Made by a program: the position numbers and the translations under genes
From: Scylla paramamosain
Taxonomy: Eukaryota > Arthropoda > Malacostraca > Decapoda > Portunidae
Assembly: GCF_035594125.1 (NCBI RefSeq)
Contig: NW_026973702.1
Span: 605,001 to 669,000 of the forward strand
Direction of reading: 5' to 3'
Length of the DNA stretch: 64,000 nt
Shown: piece by piece, positions 50,862 through 64,000 of the stretch
Layout: every line of letters begins with the position of its first letter
Position numbering within the stretch: the stretch's first letter is position 1
The notes under the pieces: model-generated
Database searches by the model: none
What the model was told of the DNA's origin: nothing
What the model saw: the letters and a program-made list of their open reading frames with translations, nothing else

Positions 50862-51084
50862 TTTAAAAGGAGGAACAGTCTGGAGATCCTGGCTGCTCAG
50901 ATTTGTAGGCTTTGAAAAAAGTCGTGGTGAGAGAACACAGGCCTATTGAGTCACGTTATAAGTCTTGTCTTACTGGCTCGTATTGAAAACATTTCCACTT
51001 CTGATCTCAACAACTTCTAACATCCTCTGCTGGAAGTTACTGTAGATTTCAAGGGAGTTTTTAATGAAATAGTACATTATAATG

Positions 51085-51405
<321 letters not shown>

Positions 51406-51889
51406 TCATCATCATAATCACCCTAAACACTACCTTCCCTCCAGTGCACGAAGCCTGGAAATACAACACTGCTCATGGTAACAGAATCAATACTTCGACC
51501 TTGACTTGAAAACACTTGAACAAGGGAAGCATCGCCGCGAAGACATGGCGCTCACTCAAGGTCACCAGAGGGATCATGACAAAATACACGATGGAAAAAT
51601 GCCTTCCACTTATAAAGAACATCCACGCACGCCCTCCCCATACAGGTGATTCTCCAGACGCTATTCATTCAGCCAGTCAGTCACTTCATTAATCTCTCCA
51701 TTAGTGTTGCAGGCCGGTCAACACAGGGACGTATGGACGAATGACACACACACACACACTCATATACACACAGCCTTACTTTAGATTTCTTTATTCATTT
51801 CGTTAAGTTGTCCAATCTATATGTAAATGTTCACTGCTGCCTCCGTAATAAGCAGTTTATCGTTGTTATTATTGCTATTTTTACACACA

Positions 51890-52132
<243 letters not shown>

Positions 52133-52138
52133 CTTCAT

Positions 52139-53500
52139 TAACTTCTTGAACATTCGCGGTCTAAGATCTAATTATCAATCTGTAGAACACCACCTCTCCT
52201 CTTCTAAACCTAATTTTCTTTTCTTCACACAAATTCAGGTGTCTGAGGCAACTGACAGTAGCCCCTTTTCTGTTCCCTCCTACTTTCTCTATCCTCATTT
52301 TCGATCCAAAGCTGGATGTTGCGCTTATGTGCGCAATGGCTTAACCTGCTCTCGTTCCCACGCTCTTGAATCTTCCGAGTTTTCCACCATCTGGCTACGA
52401 CTACAGAGTCACTCTCAAACTAAATTTATCTGTGCTGTATACCTCTAACCTAACTTCTCTGACTATAAGAAATTCTTTGACTACTTAACTTCCAAAGTGG
52501 AGCACATTCTGACCCTCTTCCCTTTGGCAGAGATCTCCATTCTTGGAGACTTCAATGTTCACCACCAGCTTTGGCTTTCCTCTCCCTTCACTGACCATCC
52601 TGGTGAACTAGCCTACAACTTTGCTATCCTCCACGACCTATAGCAACTGGTGCAACACCCTACTCGTATTCCTGACCGTCTTGGAGATACGCCCAACATT
52701 CTTGACCTTTTCCTGACCTCTAATCCTTCTGCTTATGCTGTCACCCTTTCTTCTTCGTTGGGCTCCTCCAATCACAATCTCATATCTTTATCTTGTCCTA
52801 TCGCTCCAATCCCTCCTCAGGATCCCCTAAGCGAAGGTGCCTCTGGCGTTTTGCCTCTGTTAGTTGGAGGACCTGAGGAGGTATTTTGCTGCGTTTCCTT
52901 GGAATGACTACTGCTTCCGTGTCAGAGACCCGTCTTTGTGTGCTGAGCGCATAACAGAGGTGATAGTGTCTGGCATGGAGGCGTACATTCCTCACTCTTT
53001 TTTCTCGACCTAAACCTTCCAAACCTTGGTTTAACACAGTCTGTTCTCGTGTTATACATGATAGAAAGGTGGCCCACCAAAAATATTTAGGCCTTCCATC
53101 ACCAGAATCTCATGCACTTTATATTTCTGCCCGGAACCATGCTAAGTCTGTTCTCCGGCTAGCGAAAAACTCCTTCATTAACAGAAAATGTCAAAACTTT
53201 TCAAGATCTAACTCCCCTCGCGACATCTGGCATCAAGCCAAAAATATCTCCAATAACTTTGCTTCTTCTTTCCCTTCTCTACTTCAACCAGATGGCACCA
53301 CTGCTATCACATCTATTTCTAAAGCTGAACTCTACGCTCAGACCTTTACTAAAAACTCTACCTTGGACGATTCAAGGCTTGTTCCTCCCTCTCCTCCACC
53401 CTCTGACTACTTCATGCCACCTATTAAAATTTTTCGCAATGATGTTTTCCATGCCCCTGCTGGCCTAAACCCTCGGAAGGCTTACGGACCTGAGACCGCA
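52139..53500 (+). mobile_element. LINE family A copy 2: endonuclease and linker, decayed
   Basis: This copy starts further 5' than copy 1, with LNIRGLRSNYQSVEHHLSSS, then [20 protein letters not shown] and FSTIWLRLQSHSQTKFIC followed by a stop near 52448. It continues in other frames with [37 protein letters not shown] and [11 protein letters not shown] (the catalytic SDHN position reads SNHN). From 53069 comes LPSPESHALYISARNHAKSV, CQNFSRSNSPRDIWHQAKN and GLNPRKAYGP, which is the entry to the reverse transcriptase domain. The element stops there, at about 53487-53500. It begins only a few bases after a (GT)n array (52081-52130). Several stops and shifts make it a dead copy. Confidence 0.88.
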
Positions 53501-53616
53501 GAGATTACTTTTTATTAGAGTGAGAAGAACATAAATATTATATACGAATCTTTAATTATATAAGTTTTCTTAACTAATATATTTTTTTGATAAATGAATT
53601 TAATTAAAATAAATGC

Positions 53617-53773
<157 letters not shown>

Positions 53774-53960
53774 TAAATGCTGAGAGAAATACACATTCTC
53801 ATCATATAAACTTCAAATGTCACTTTAATATTTTCGTCCTCTTATATTAATTAGTCTTTCCTATGTATCACTTTCTTTCATTTATTTTTTCTTTCGTTTT
53901 CTTATTTGTACTACTTTGTTTCTTAAGCATTTTTATTTGATTTTTAATCTGTTTTTATGT

Positions 53961-54029
53961 TAATATAGTGCCTGACTTAAAAGGGTAGCTTTGATAGAGC
54001 TAATTATGTATTTCTTATACCTATATTAT
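53961..54029 (+). pseudogene. trnI: Mitochondrial tRNA-Ile copy (NUMT)
   Basis: The acceptor stem TAATATA/TATATTA pairs perfectly. GCCTGACTTAAAAGGGTAGC precedes the anticodon loop with GAT (CTTTGATAGAG). It sits first in the I-Q-M cluster as in the arthropod ground pattern. Confidence 0.8.
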
Positions 54030-54098
54030 TTATAGCGAATTTACACAGCTTCTTTAAAGATCAAAACTTTATGTGCGTTATACACTAACAAATAATAT
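54030..54098 (-). pseudogene. trnQ: Mitochondrial tRNA-Gln copy (NUMT)
   Basis: Lies between trnI and trnM on the opposite strand, as expected. The plus-strand anticodon arm TAAAG-ATCAAAA-CTTTA gives TTG on the minus strand. The ends are approximate. Confidence 0.7.
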
Positions 54099-54102
54099 TC
54101 TC

Positions 54103-54167
54103 AAAGATAAGCTAACTAAGCTAATGGGCTCATACCTCGTAAATGAAAGCTTCAACCTTTCTCTTTT
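54103..54167 (+). pseudogene. trnM: Mitochondrial tRNA-Met copy (NUMT)
   Basis: AAAGATAAGCTAACTAAGC, then the anticodon arm GGGCTCATACC (CAT) and a T-arm ending CTTTCTCTTT. It directly precedes nad2, the canonical position. Confidence 0.85.
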
Positions 54168-55405
<1,238 letters not shown>

Positions 55406-55406
55406 T

Positions 55407-55455
55407 AGAATTGTAAGTTATATTAAACTAAAGGTCTTCAAAGCCAGAAAAAAAA
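55407..55455 (+). pseudogene. trnW: Mitochondrial tRNA-Trp copy, truncated (NUMT)
   Basis: AGAATTGTAAGTTATATTAA and the anticodon arm AAGGTCTTCAAAG (TCA) follow nad2. The 3' part is replaced by A-rich sequence and then the (TA)n array. Confidence 0.75.
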
Positions 55456-55489
55456 ATAAATAAAAAAATAAAAAAAAAATATATATACC

Positions 55490-55820
<331 letters not shown>

Positions 55821-55823
55821 ATA

Positions 55824-55893
55824 GAACCTAATAAGAAAGTTTTTACCTTGTTTTTCGATTAGCAATGTAACGCCTGCACTTCTCAGCCATCTT
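55824..55893 (-). pseudogene. trnY: Probable mitochondrial tRNA-Tyr remnant (NUMT)
   Basis: Placed mainly by position between trnC and cox1. The right end CTCAGCCATCTTA resembles the 5' end of arthropod trnY read inversely. The anticodon is not clear. Confidence 0.4.
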
Positions 55894-55896
55894 ATT

Positions 55897-57523
<1,627 letters not shown>

Positions 57524-57524
57524 A

Positions 57525-57588
57525 ATGGCAGAAAGATGTATAGGATTTAAGCTCCTACAAAGAAGATTTATTTATCTTCTTTTAGAAA
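57525..57588 (+). pseudogene. trnL2: Mitochondrial tRNA-Leu(UUR) copy (NUMT)
   Basis: ATGGCAGAAAGATGTATAGG, then the anticodon arm GGATTTAAGCTCC (TAA), between cox1 and cox2 as in Pancrustacea. Confidence 0.8.
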
Positions 57589-57600
57589 ATACATTTCTTA

Positions 57601-58254
57601 ATGGCAACATGAACTTTTCTAGGCCTTCAAGACGGAGCTTCCCCTTTAATGGAACAATTCATCTTTATCCATGATCACATTATAGTTGTTCTTATTATAA
57701 TCATTACCTTTGTGGGATATATATTAGCATCACTTCTCAGAAACTCTCTTATTAATCGATTTATACTAGAACATCAAACTATTGAATTATTTTGATTTTC
57801 ATTGCTCTCCCTTCTCTGCGACTTTTATACCTTCTTGATGAAGTTAATAATCCTTCCATTTATCTTAAAACTGTCAGTCATCAATATTGAAGTTATGAAT
57901 ACTCTGACTTTCTTAATGTAGAATTTCTTTCATATATAACTCCTACTAACGAACTAGACTTTTCTAGATTTCGTCTCTTACATGTAGATAATTGAACTGT
58001 TCTTCCAATAAATACACAAATATGTATTGTAATCACAGCAGCGGATGTCATTCACTCTTGAACTGTCCCAGCTTTAGGTGTAAAAGCAGACGCTATTCCT
58101 GGTTGACTTAATCAAACTAGATTTATAATATCTCGTCCAGAATTATTTTATGGTCAATGTTCAGAACTTTGTGGTGCTAATCATAGATTTATACCTATTG
58201 TGATTGAAAGTGTAAACACAATTTTTCCTAAATTGAATTTCTTCATATTCTGAC
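57601..58254 (+). pseudogene. cox2: Mitochondrial cox2 copy (NUMT)
   Basis: Cytochrome c oxidase subunit II. It starts [20 protein letters not shown] with FIHDHIMVVLIMI, and the C-terminal copper-site region is recognisable ([39 protein letters not shown]). Indels around 57810-57830 and stops in the mid-region (for example after TLTFLM near 57918) break the frame. The end runs into trnK as in real mtDNA. Non-functional in the nucleus. Confidence 0.92.
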
Positions 58255-58323
58255 TCACCCGATGACTGAAAGTAAGTGTAGGTCTTTTAAACCTGTTATA
58301 GTATTGCGCCTACTTCAGGTGAC
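58255..58323 (+). pseudogene. trnK: Mitochondrial tRNA-Lys copy (NUMT)
   Basis: Acceptor TCACCCG/CAGGTGA with one mismatch; the anticodon arm GGT-CTTTTAA-ACC gives TTT. It follows cox2 directly. Confidence 0.75.
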
Positions 58324-58324
58324 A

Positions 58325-58387
58325 AGAAATTACTTAAATTTTAATATTAAATTATCATGTTAAAGTTATCTCCTAAGATATTTCTTA
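58325..58387 (+). pseudogene. trnD: Mitochondrial tRNA-Asp copy, degraded (NUMT)
   Basis: Acceptor AGAAAT/ATTTCT and position between trnK and atp8 fit trnD. The anticodon loop (TTATCATG) no longer shows GTC clearly. Confidence 0.6.
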
Positions 58388-58548
58388 ATGCCTAAAATAG
58401 CTCCTTTGCTTCGACTTTTATCTTTATTTCTCTTTTTTTTTTCTGTTATCATTAATTATTTTCATATCCTTAATTTTTTTTTTCTATACCTTTTGAAAAA
58501 AAATATTTTAAGATCACTGAGCCTTATCTAATCCTACAATCCTCTTGA
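58388..58548 (+). pseudogene. atp8: Mitochondrial atp8 copy (NUMT)
   Basis: Starts with the diagnostic MPKMAPLL and a hydrophobic helix, between trnD and atp6. A T-run near 58433-58442 and an A-run near 58497-58503 suggest indels. Confidence 0.8.
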
Positions 58549-59230
58549 AAATTAGAGCTAATTTGTTCTCAATTTTTTTACCTTCTTCAAGAATCTTCAA
58601 CTTTTTATTAAACTGAATTTCCACTTTTGTAGGGCTCCTATTTATTCCTTACCTTTATTGAGCTTCTCCTTCACGATGATCTCTATGCTGAAGTGAAATT
58701 ATTTTTACTTTACACAAAGAATTTAAAACTATTTTAACTTCTTATTCTTTAGGTTCAACTATATTTTTCGTTGCTTTGTTTTCTTTAGTTCTTTATAATA
58801 TTTTTAAGGTTTACTGCCTTACATTTTTACAAGATCTAGACACACAGCAATAACCTTAGCACTTTCATTGCCTTCATGAGTAACTTTAATACTTAGAGGT
58901 TGAGTTAACCACACTCAACATATATTCGCTCATTTAGTTCCTCAAGGAACTCCTTCTGTCCTTGTATCATTTATAGTTTTAATTGAAACTATCAGAAACA
59001 TTACTCGACCCGGGACTTTAGCTGTACGATTACCAGCTAATATAATTGCAGACCATCTTCTTTTAACCTTATTAGCTAATACTGGACCATCTATAACATC
59101 CTCATTTCTTTTATCTATTCTTATTTTTTTTTCTCAACTTTTATTATTAACCTTAGAATGAGCTGTTGCAATTATTCAATCCAATGTTTTTGCTGTCTGA
59201 CGAACTCCTTACACCAGAGAAATTAACTAA
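58549..59230 (+). pseudogene. atp6: Mitochondrial atp6 copy (NUMT)
   Basis: ATP synthase subunit a remnant. It opens LISNLFSIF-like with a decayed start codon. It keeps [17 protein letters not shown], the functional [35 protein letters not shown] and the ending QSNVFAVWRTPYTREIN followed by TAA overlapping the cox3 ATG, as in real mtDNA. A frame break lies near 58805-58825. Second best preserved after cox1. Confidence 0.9.
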
Positions 59231-60056
59231 TGACATCATCTCACGGTTTTTACCCTTACCATTTAGAAGATATAAGACCACGGCCTTTAACTGGTTCTAT
59301 TACGGTAATAATATTAACTATATGTTTAGTTAAATGACATAACATAATTTTTTTGTTATTAAGACTTGTTGCTATTCTCCTTACCATATATCAAAGGTGA
59401 CATGATGTTACTAGAGAGGGTACATTCCAAGGACTACATACCTCTGTAGTAGAAAAAGGCTTACGATGGAGAATTATTTTATTTATTGCCTCAGAAATAT
59501 TATTCTTTTTTTTTCTTTTTTTTCATTTTCCTGAGCTTTTTTTTTTCATAGTAGATTAGCCCCAACGATTGAAATTGGGATAAACTGACCTCCTTACGGT
59601 ATTCAACCTTTCAACCCATTTGAAATTTCCTTATCAAACACTACTATTCTTTTGTCTTGAGGAGCTACCGTAACTTGAGTTCATCATGCTATTATAGAAT
59701 CTAGTCATAGGCAAGCCATTCAAAGACTAGGCCTTACAATTGTTTTAGGATTTTATTTTACTCTTCTTCAAGCTTTCAAGTATTTTTGAGGCTCCTTTCA
59801 CTATTGTTGACTCCGCGTTTGGCTCTACTTTTTTTTTTTTTTTTTTTGTAGCTACAGGCTTTCATGGTCTTCATGTAATTATTGGAACCTCATTTCTACT
59901 TATTATTATTATTATTATTATTATTCTTTTTTTTTTGTGTCAATATTTTTGTCACTTTTCTTATAATCATCATGTTGGATTCGAAGCAGCCGCATCATAC
60001 TGACACTTTGCTGAGGTACTTTGATTATTCCTTTACGTCTTTATTTACTGATGAGG
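59230..60056 (+). pseudogene. cox3: Mitochondrial cox3 copy (NUMT)
   Basis: Cytochrome c oxidase subunit [42 protein letters not shown], later [30 protein letters not shown] and FIYWWGG near the end. Expanded T-runs (about 59508-59560 and 59828-59847) and a (TTA)n stretch (about 59900-59925) shift the frame several times. Homopolymer growth of this kind is a nuclear feature. Confidence 0.92.
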
Positions 60057-60062
60057 AGGCCA

Positions 60063-60074
<12 letters not shown>

Positions 60075-60093
<19 letters not shown>

Positions 60094-60118
60094 ATATCCA
60101 ATCAGAAAGTCTAGAACG
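60075..60118 (+). pseudogene. trnG: Mitochondrial tRNA-Gly remnant (NUMT)
   Basis: TATATAAAGTATATCCAATC, then AGAAAGTCTAGAA resembles trnG with its middle deleted (the anticodon arm remnant TCCAATC). Position between cox3 and nad3 fits. Confidence 0.5.
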
Positions 60119-60119
60119 C

Positions 60120-60388
60120 CTACAAAAAATAATTCTTACAATACTTTTTATTTGTTTATTTTTACTAACTTTAATTATTTGTTATATTGTTATAACCTTA
60201 GTATCCCAAATGAAAAAAAAATATTAACCGAGAAAAAAATTCTTTTGAATGTGGATTTAATCCTAAAGGGTCAGCTTCGATTTTTTTTTTTCTAATTGCT
60301 GTATTTTTTTTTTTTTTATATAGAGATTACATTACTTTTACCTTCAGCATCATTTTTTCTTTTAACATTACTGAAGTATTTTCTTGAT
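60120..60388 (+). pseudogene. nad3: Mitochondrial nad3 copy, 3' truncated (NUMT)
   Basis: Two frames give LTMLFICLFLLTLM-like helices, then SFECGFNPKGSAS (the nad3 signature) and IEITLLLPSA. The sequence ends in a T-run that belongs to the inverted LINE poly(A) at 60388-60407. The natural end of nad3 is missing, so the NUMT is cut here. Confidence 0.85.
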
Positions 60389-60395
60389 TGTTTTT

Positions 60396-61100
60396 TTTTT
60401 TTTTTTTATGTAGAAAGGATACTGGCCAAGGGCAACAAAAATCTAATAAAAAAAATGCCCACTGAAATGCCAGTCCCATAAAAGGGTCAAAGCAGTGGTC
60501 AAAAATTGGTGGATAAGTGTCTTGAAACCTCCCTCTTGAAGGAATTCAAGTCATAGGAAGGTAGAAATACAGAAGAAGGCAGGGAGTTCCAGAGTTTACC
60601 AGAGAAAGGGATGAATGATTGAGAATACTGGTTAACTTTTGTGTTAGAGAGGTGGACAGAATAGGGGTGAGAGAAAGAAGAAAGTCTTGTGCAGCGAGGC
60701 CGCGGGAGGAGGGGAGGCATGCAGTTAGCAAGATCAGAAGAGCAGTTAGCATGAAAATAGCGGTAGAAGACAGCTAGAGATGCAACATTACGGCGGTGAG
60801 AGAGAGGCTGAAGACAGTCAGTTAGAGGAGAGGAGTTGATGAGACGCAAAGCTTTTGATTCCACCCTGTCTAGAAGAGCAGTATGAGTGGATTCCCCCCA
60901 GACATGTGGAGCATACTCCATACATGGATGGATATGGCCCTTGTACAGAGTTAGCAGCTGGGGGGGGGGGTGAAAAAAAACTGGCGGAGACGTCTCAGAA
61001 CACCTAACTTCATAGAAGCTGTTTTAGCTAGAGATGAGATGAGAAGTTTCCAGTTCAGATTATAAGTAAAGGACAGACCGAGGATGTTGAGTATTTTTTT
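60396..61100 (-). mobile_element. LINE family A 3' fragment, reverse transcriptase C-terminus
   Basis: On the minus strand this encodes LNILGLSFTYNLNWKLLISS, then KLGVLRRLRQFF, and after a homopolymer frameshift (a C/G run near 60961-60970) MEYAPHVWGESTHTALLDRV, HRRNVASLAVFYRYFHANC and FSGKLWNSLPSSVF. It ends REVSRHLSTNF and the family 3' UTR with a poly(A) tail (poly-T at 60388-60407 on the plus strand). The tail abuts the nad3 remnant of the mitochondrial insertion, so this LINE marks that insertion's right edge. 5'-truncated and inactive. Confidence 0.9.
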
Positions 61101-61368
61101 TTTTTTCTCTCTCTCTCCTCGGGCTTCTCATTGGAGGTTCGCTTCCCTTAAATTTTCCTCCGGCAGAAGTTTCCCTCCGAGGCTGGTGAAGTATGCGTTC
61201 TGAGTGCCTTCCAGTTCTTTATTCAGTGGCGGGCTTCCTCATGACGGCACACCACGCCGCGCCTGCTGAGTGACTCTGACAACACCCTGTCCAGGAGCGA
61301 TTCCTGCGTGGTAATGGTCTGCACTTGAACTTTAAAAACACTCTAAATCATCGCCTTCACTCGCCCTT

Positions 61369-61370
<2 letters not shown>

Positions 61371-61402
<32 letters not shown>
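61371..61402. repeat. (AC)n microsatellite
   Basis: 16 AC units. 61100-61760 and 61900-62247 hold no other recognised gene; the sequence is GC-richer than the surroundings. Confidence 0.9.
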
Positions 61403-61404
<2 letters not shown>

Positions 61405-61769
61405 TTTTTATACAATATTTTTATTTGAGTGCCTTCTTGGCGTGCAGGTGTGGACGTGGAGAGGTGATGAAGGAGGAGGAGGAGAAGGGAGGAGAGCAAT
61501 AACAACAAAAACAGCAACAACAAAGAAAATGACTACATTACTTACAAAATCCTGTCTTTACAAACATACAAACCAGTACACTGCTTCTCCATCTTATCCT
61601 GTGTTCCTGTGGGTGTGTGCGCGTACCTAAGCGCGAAAAACAAAAACGTAGCACCCTCATTACAACATTAACCTTCACACGCCTCAACATCACCTAATCA
61701 CCAACCCGTGTGACCCTCGTGGACTGGAGGTGCTGGCGGCGCGTGAGTGTGGCCAGCAGTAGTATTTAC

Positions 61770-61895
61770 CTTAGTCCTTGAGCGCCCTGCGGAGATGTCA
61801 CGGACTCTCGGTTGTGGTTCCTGGAGGACAACGTACACACCGTGAGGTTTGGGTACGAAGGCGTTGATCAGGGGGACGAAGAGGTGAGATCGCAT
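61770..61895 (-). CDS. Possible first coding exon, 42 codons
   Basis: On the minus strand an ATG at 61895 sits in an excellent Kozak context (CGCCACCATGC). It opens a 42-codon frame beginning MRSHLFVPLINAFVPKP and ending RDISAGRSRTK, followed exactly by AAG|GTAAAT, a reasonable splice donor, at 61770. The frame also stays open upstream of the ATG. I do not recognise the peptide. It ends in phase 0, and the SLC35F-like exon at 34053 begins in phase 0 on the same strand, so it could be that gene's first coding exon. SLC35F N-termini are poorly conserved and nothing in the sequence proves the link. If it were so, the nuclear mitochondrial insertion would lie in that gene's first introns. It could equally be a first exon of another gene or a chance frame. 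Confidence 0.3.
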
Positions 61896-62247
61896 GGTGG
61901 CGTGGGGATGTAAACACAGCGCTGCGCACTGGCCAGGGATCATTCACGGCATTTAAAGCTTCCACATGCCGCAAAATTTTTCGTCAACTTAATTTTCTTT
62001 CGTTTGCCTTCGATGTGTTCAGGTTTTCTTAGGTGTTTACTATGTCGTGTTTCAGAAAAGCACTTTAGTTTAGTCAGGAAGCAACAGCCACACCTACGCT
62101 GGCAGCAGTGCCCACGTCCACGGTGCTCACAACAGAGTGGCTGGCGGCGGGAGTGTAAAGGGCAGTGGGGCAGCTGAATCTCTCCCAGCCGGGGCTTATT
62201 AATTATGAAGACTCAAGGTTATTCTGGAAAGAGAACACCTTGACGCG

Positions 62248-62916
62248 AGCTGCACCCATCCCCAGAGTACACAGCGAACCATTCATCTTGGCGTGTGAGG
62301 ATGTGTGCTTAATTCTTCACCTTGTATGAGTGCGCCTTCAATGTTTTCATCCCCAGAATACACAGCCAGCTTTTGAAGGTAGCTTTGGAGGTTTTCAGAG
62401 GGCGCACGTGAGGATAAGCGCTCATTCCTTCACACAAGACAATGTACGAGTGCATCTCCCGGAAGTCAGTGATTTATGTAATATCTCAAGGCTTCAGAAT
62501 ATACGGACAGCGATTCACGTTAGCTTTTGAGGTTTTCACGTTTACAGGAAGTATATGATATGATAAGCGCTCAGTCCTTCACATAAGACAGTTTATTAAG
62601 GCATCTCCCAAAAGCCAAAGATTCATGTAATGCTTCAAGGCTTCAGAAGGAACACTCGCTTCACAAAGGTATCGGTGCACACTCTATAATAAACATTTGG
62701 AGACCAGTGACGATACGTGTTGGGAAAGGAGTGCTGAGATGCCAGCCTTCATGTATAGGTAGAGATGTATTTCGACAGTCTCATTCCACACGTTTCGAAT
62801 CACTATATAGAAGTACCCATACACTGATCCTTTCCATCTTGGCTGCGTAATCTGAATACAATACTACGGTCAATTCATAAGTGTCGATCATGCCGTGCAC
62901 CGATAGTCTTTGGAGC

Positions 62917-62968
<52 letters not shown>

Positions 62969-64000
62969 TTTGTCCCCCATTCCTTTATACTACAATTTAC
63001 GAGGAGGACATCAGGAAGCAGAACGCTCATGCAATATTTTGAGGTTTTTAGAAGGTACGATGCAATTCTCCTTACCATAATATTTTACAAACACTCCTGG
63101 AGAGACTGAGAACAAAAAGGATAAATTGATGAACGAATGATACTGTTGCTTCTTCTTCTCAGAAAGTACAAAGCGTGTTTTGATGTTTTTGTAATCCTGC
63201 TTCCTATAATACAGTTCACACTCCTGGAAAGAGAAATCATTAAAAGGATAATTTGATGGACGGGAATGTTACTGATGACTGACTACACCCGAGTTTTAGA
63301 TCCATAACTGTAAGATCCTGATAACGCCACTTCTAGGTTCCAGTCAACACACACACACACACACACACACACACCACACACCCCGTGTGTAAGACAACGA
63401 CGAGCTGCTGTGAATTAATAAAGAAATATTACTGTTAAAGGTAAAAATCAGGCTATTTGTCAGGTGTGCAATTTTACTACAGCTCTCACTTTCGTGTCAC
63501 CAACCCATGATTTGAAACGGCCTGCGCTTCTACACGAGCTGTTTTCTAAGGCCGCACAGATGATCAGTTGGGCTCCCAAGGATGTTTTTCCTATTGATGG
63601 TACAGAATACTGGTTGAACTATCATTAGAATTACGACAACTCTCTTGAAAACCTCAATAACTTCCACTAGGGCCTCATAGAAACTAATCAGGAAATGTCT
63701 GAATCAGGAAATGTTTGGAAATGTGACCCCTGTGTTGCTGCAAATGCTAAAATGCTTCCAACTGTGTTTCGCATTAGTTAAGATCGAAGCTTCAAACCGA
63801 CGCTCCAAGTTTACGTTAGACTTTCCCGTTGAAGCAGTGACAGTTCTCTCCCACAGTCCACTCTGGTTACTTGCCAAGTGAAGCCTTAACTCTGACTGCT
63901 ATAACTTTTTCTCAGCTTATTACAGTCTGGCATAAGTTTAGACACCGATTTTAAAGACAAGACTCACATGAAAAAGGTACCATTCAATATCTAGTAAGGC
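62248..64000. repeat. Duplicated segment, copy 2 (runs off the window)
   Basis: Near-identical to 39266-41120 in the same orientation. It lacks about 118 bp present in copy 1 (39558-39670), removed between two similar GAGGTTTTCA/CACGTTTACA blocks, and its microsatellites have different lengths. It continues past the window end. Confidence 0.95.

Overview
This window reads as nuclear DNA of a decapod crustacean, most likely a crab. Three things point there: extreme density of perfect di- and trinucleotide microsatellites; a nuclear copy of mitochondrial DNA in pancrustacean gene order (I-Q-M-nad2-W-C-Y-cox1-L2-cox2-K-D-atp8-atp6-cox3-G-nad3); and decayed non-LTR retrotransposons of a type I recognise from decapod genomes. 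The species call is inference. There is no bacterial gene organisation, CRISPR array or operon. Most long open frames are translations of repeats.

Host genes are sparse. The best is a minus-strand gene with two phase-compatible exons (34053-33879 and 24932-24754), about 8.9 kb apart, that together match the core of an SLC35F3/F4-type transporter. A possible first coding exon with an excellent Kozak context lies on the same strand at 61895-61770. A plus-strand exon-like segment at 4308-4425 is interrupted by a foldback element with arms of about 270 bp. An intact tRNA-Leu(CAG) gene lies at 50734-50652, directly behind a truncated 5S rRNA copy.

Mobile elements fill much of the rest: four fragments of one APE-type LINE (3.3, 9-10, 52-53.5 and 60.4-61.1 kb); a LINE with an uninterrupted 505-codon reverse transcriptase ORF embedded in an (AGT)n array (45.5-47.3 kb); a second, L2/CR1-like LINE (49.76-50.65 kb) with short 3' tails elsewhere; an internally deleted mariner (DD34D) inserted in a (TA)n array (13.9-14.9 kb); two broken hAT transposase genes (34.6-35.7 and 38.1-39.3 kb); and at least three unnamed short repeat families.

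Layout: 0-8.9 kb microsatellites, LINE tails and the foldback element; 9-10.2 kb LINE; 10.2-13.4 kb little recognised except a 60-bp satellite; 13.4-15 kb mariner; 15-24.7 kb repeats; 24.7-34.1 kb SLC35F-like gene and its intron; 34.6-39.3 kb hAT remnants and an acidic ORF; 39.27-41.12 kb a segment repeated at 62.25-64.0 kb; 45.5-50.9 kb LINEs, tRNA-Leu and 5S; 52.1-53.5 kb LINE; about 53.8-60.4 kb mitochondrial insertion; 60.4-62.2 kb LINE and possible first exon.

A recurring theme is that transposon and mitochondrial insertions abut or contain long microsatellites. I found no convincing new multi-gene system. The most distinctive observations are the retrotransposon inside the (AGT)n array, the palindromic growth inside nuclear cox1, the 5S/tRNA-Leu/LINE junction, the foldback element at an exon edge and the near-identical duplicated segment.
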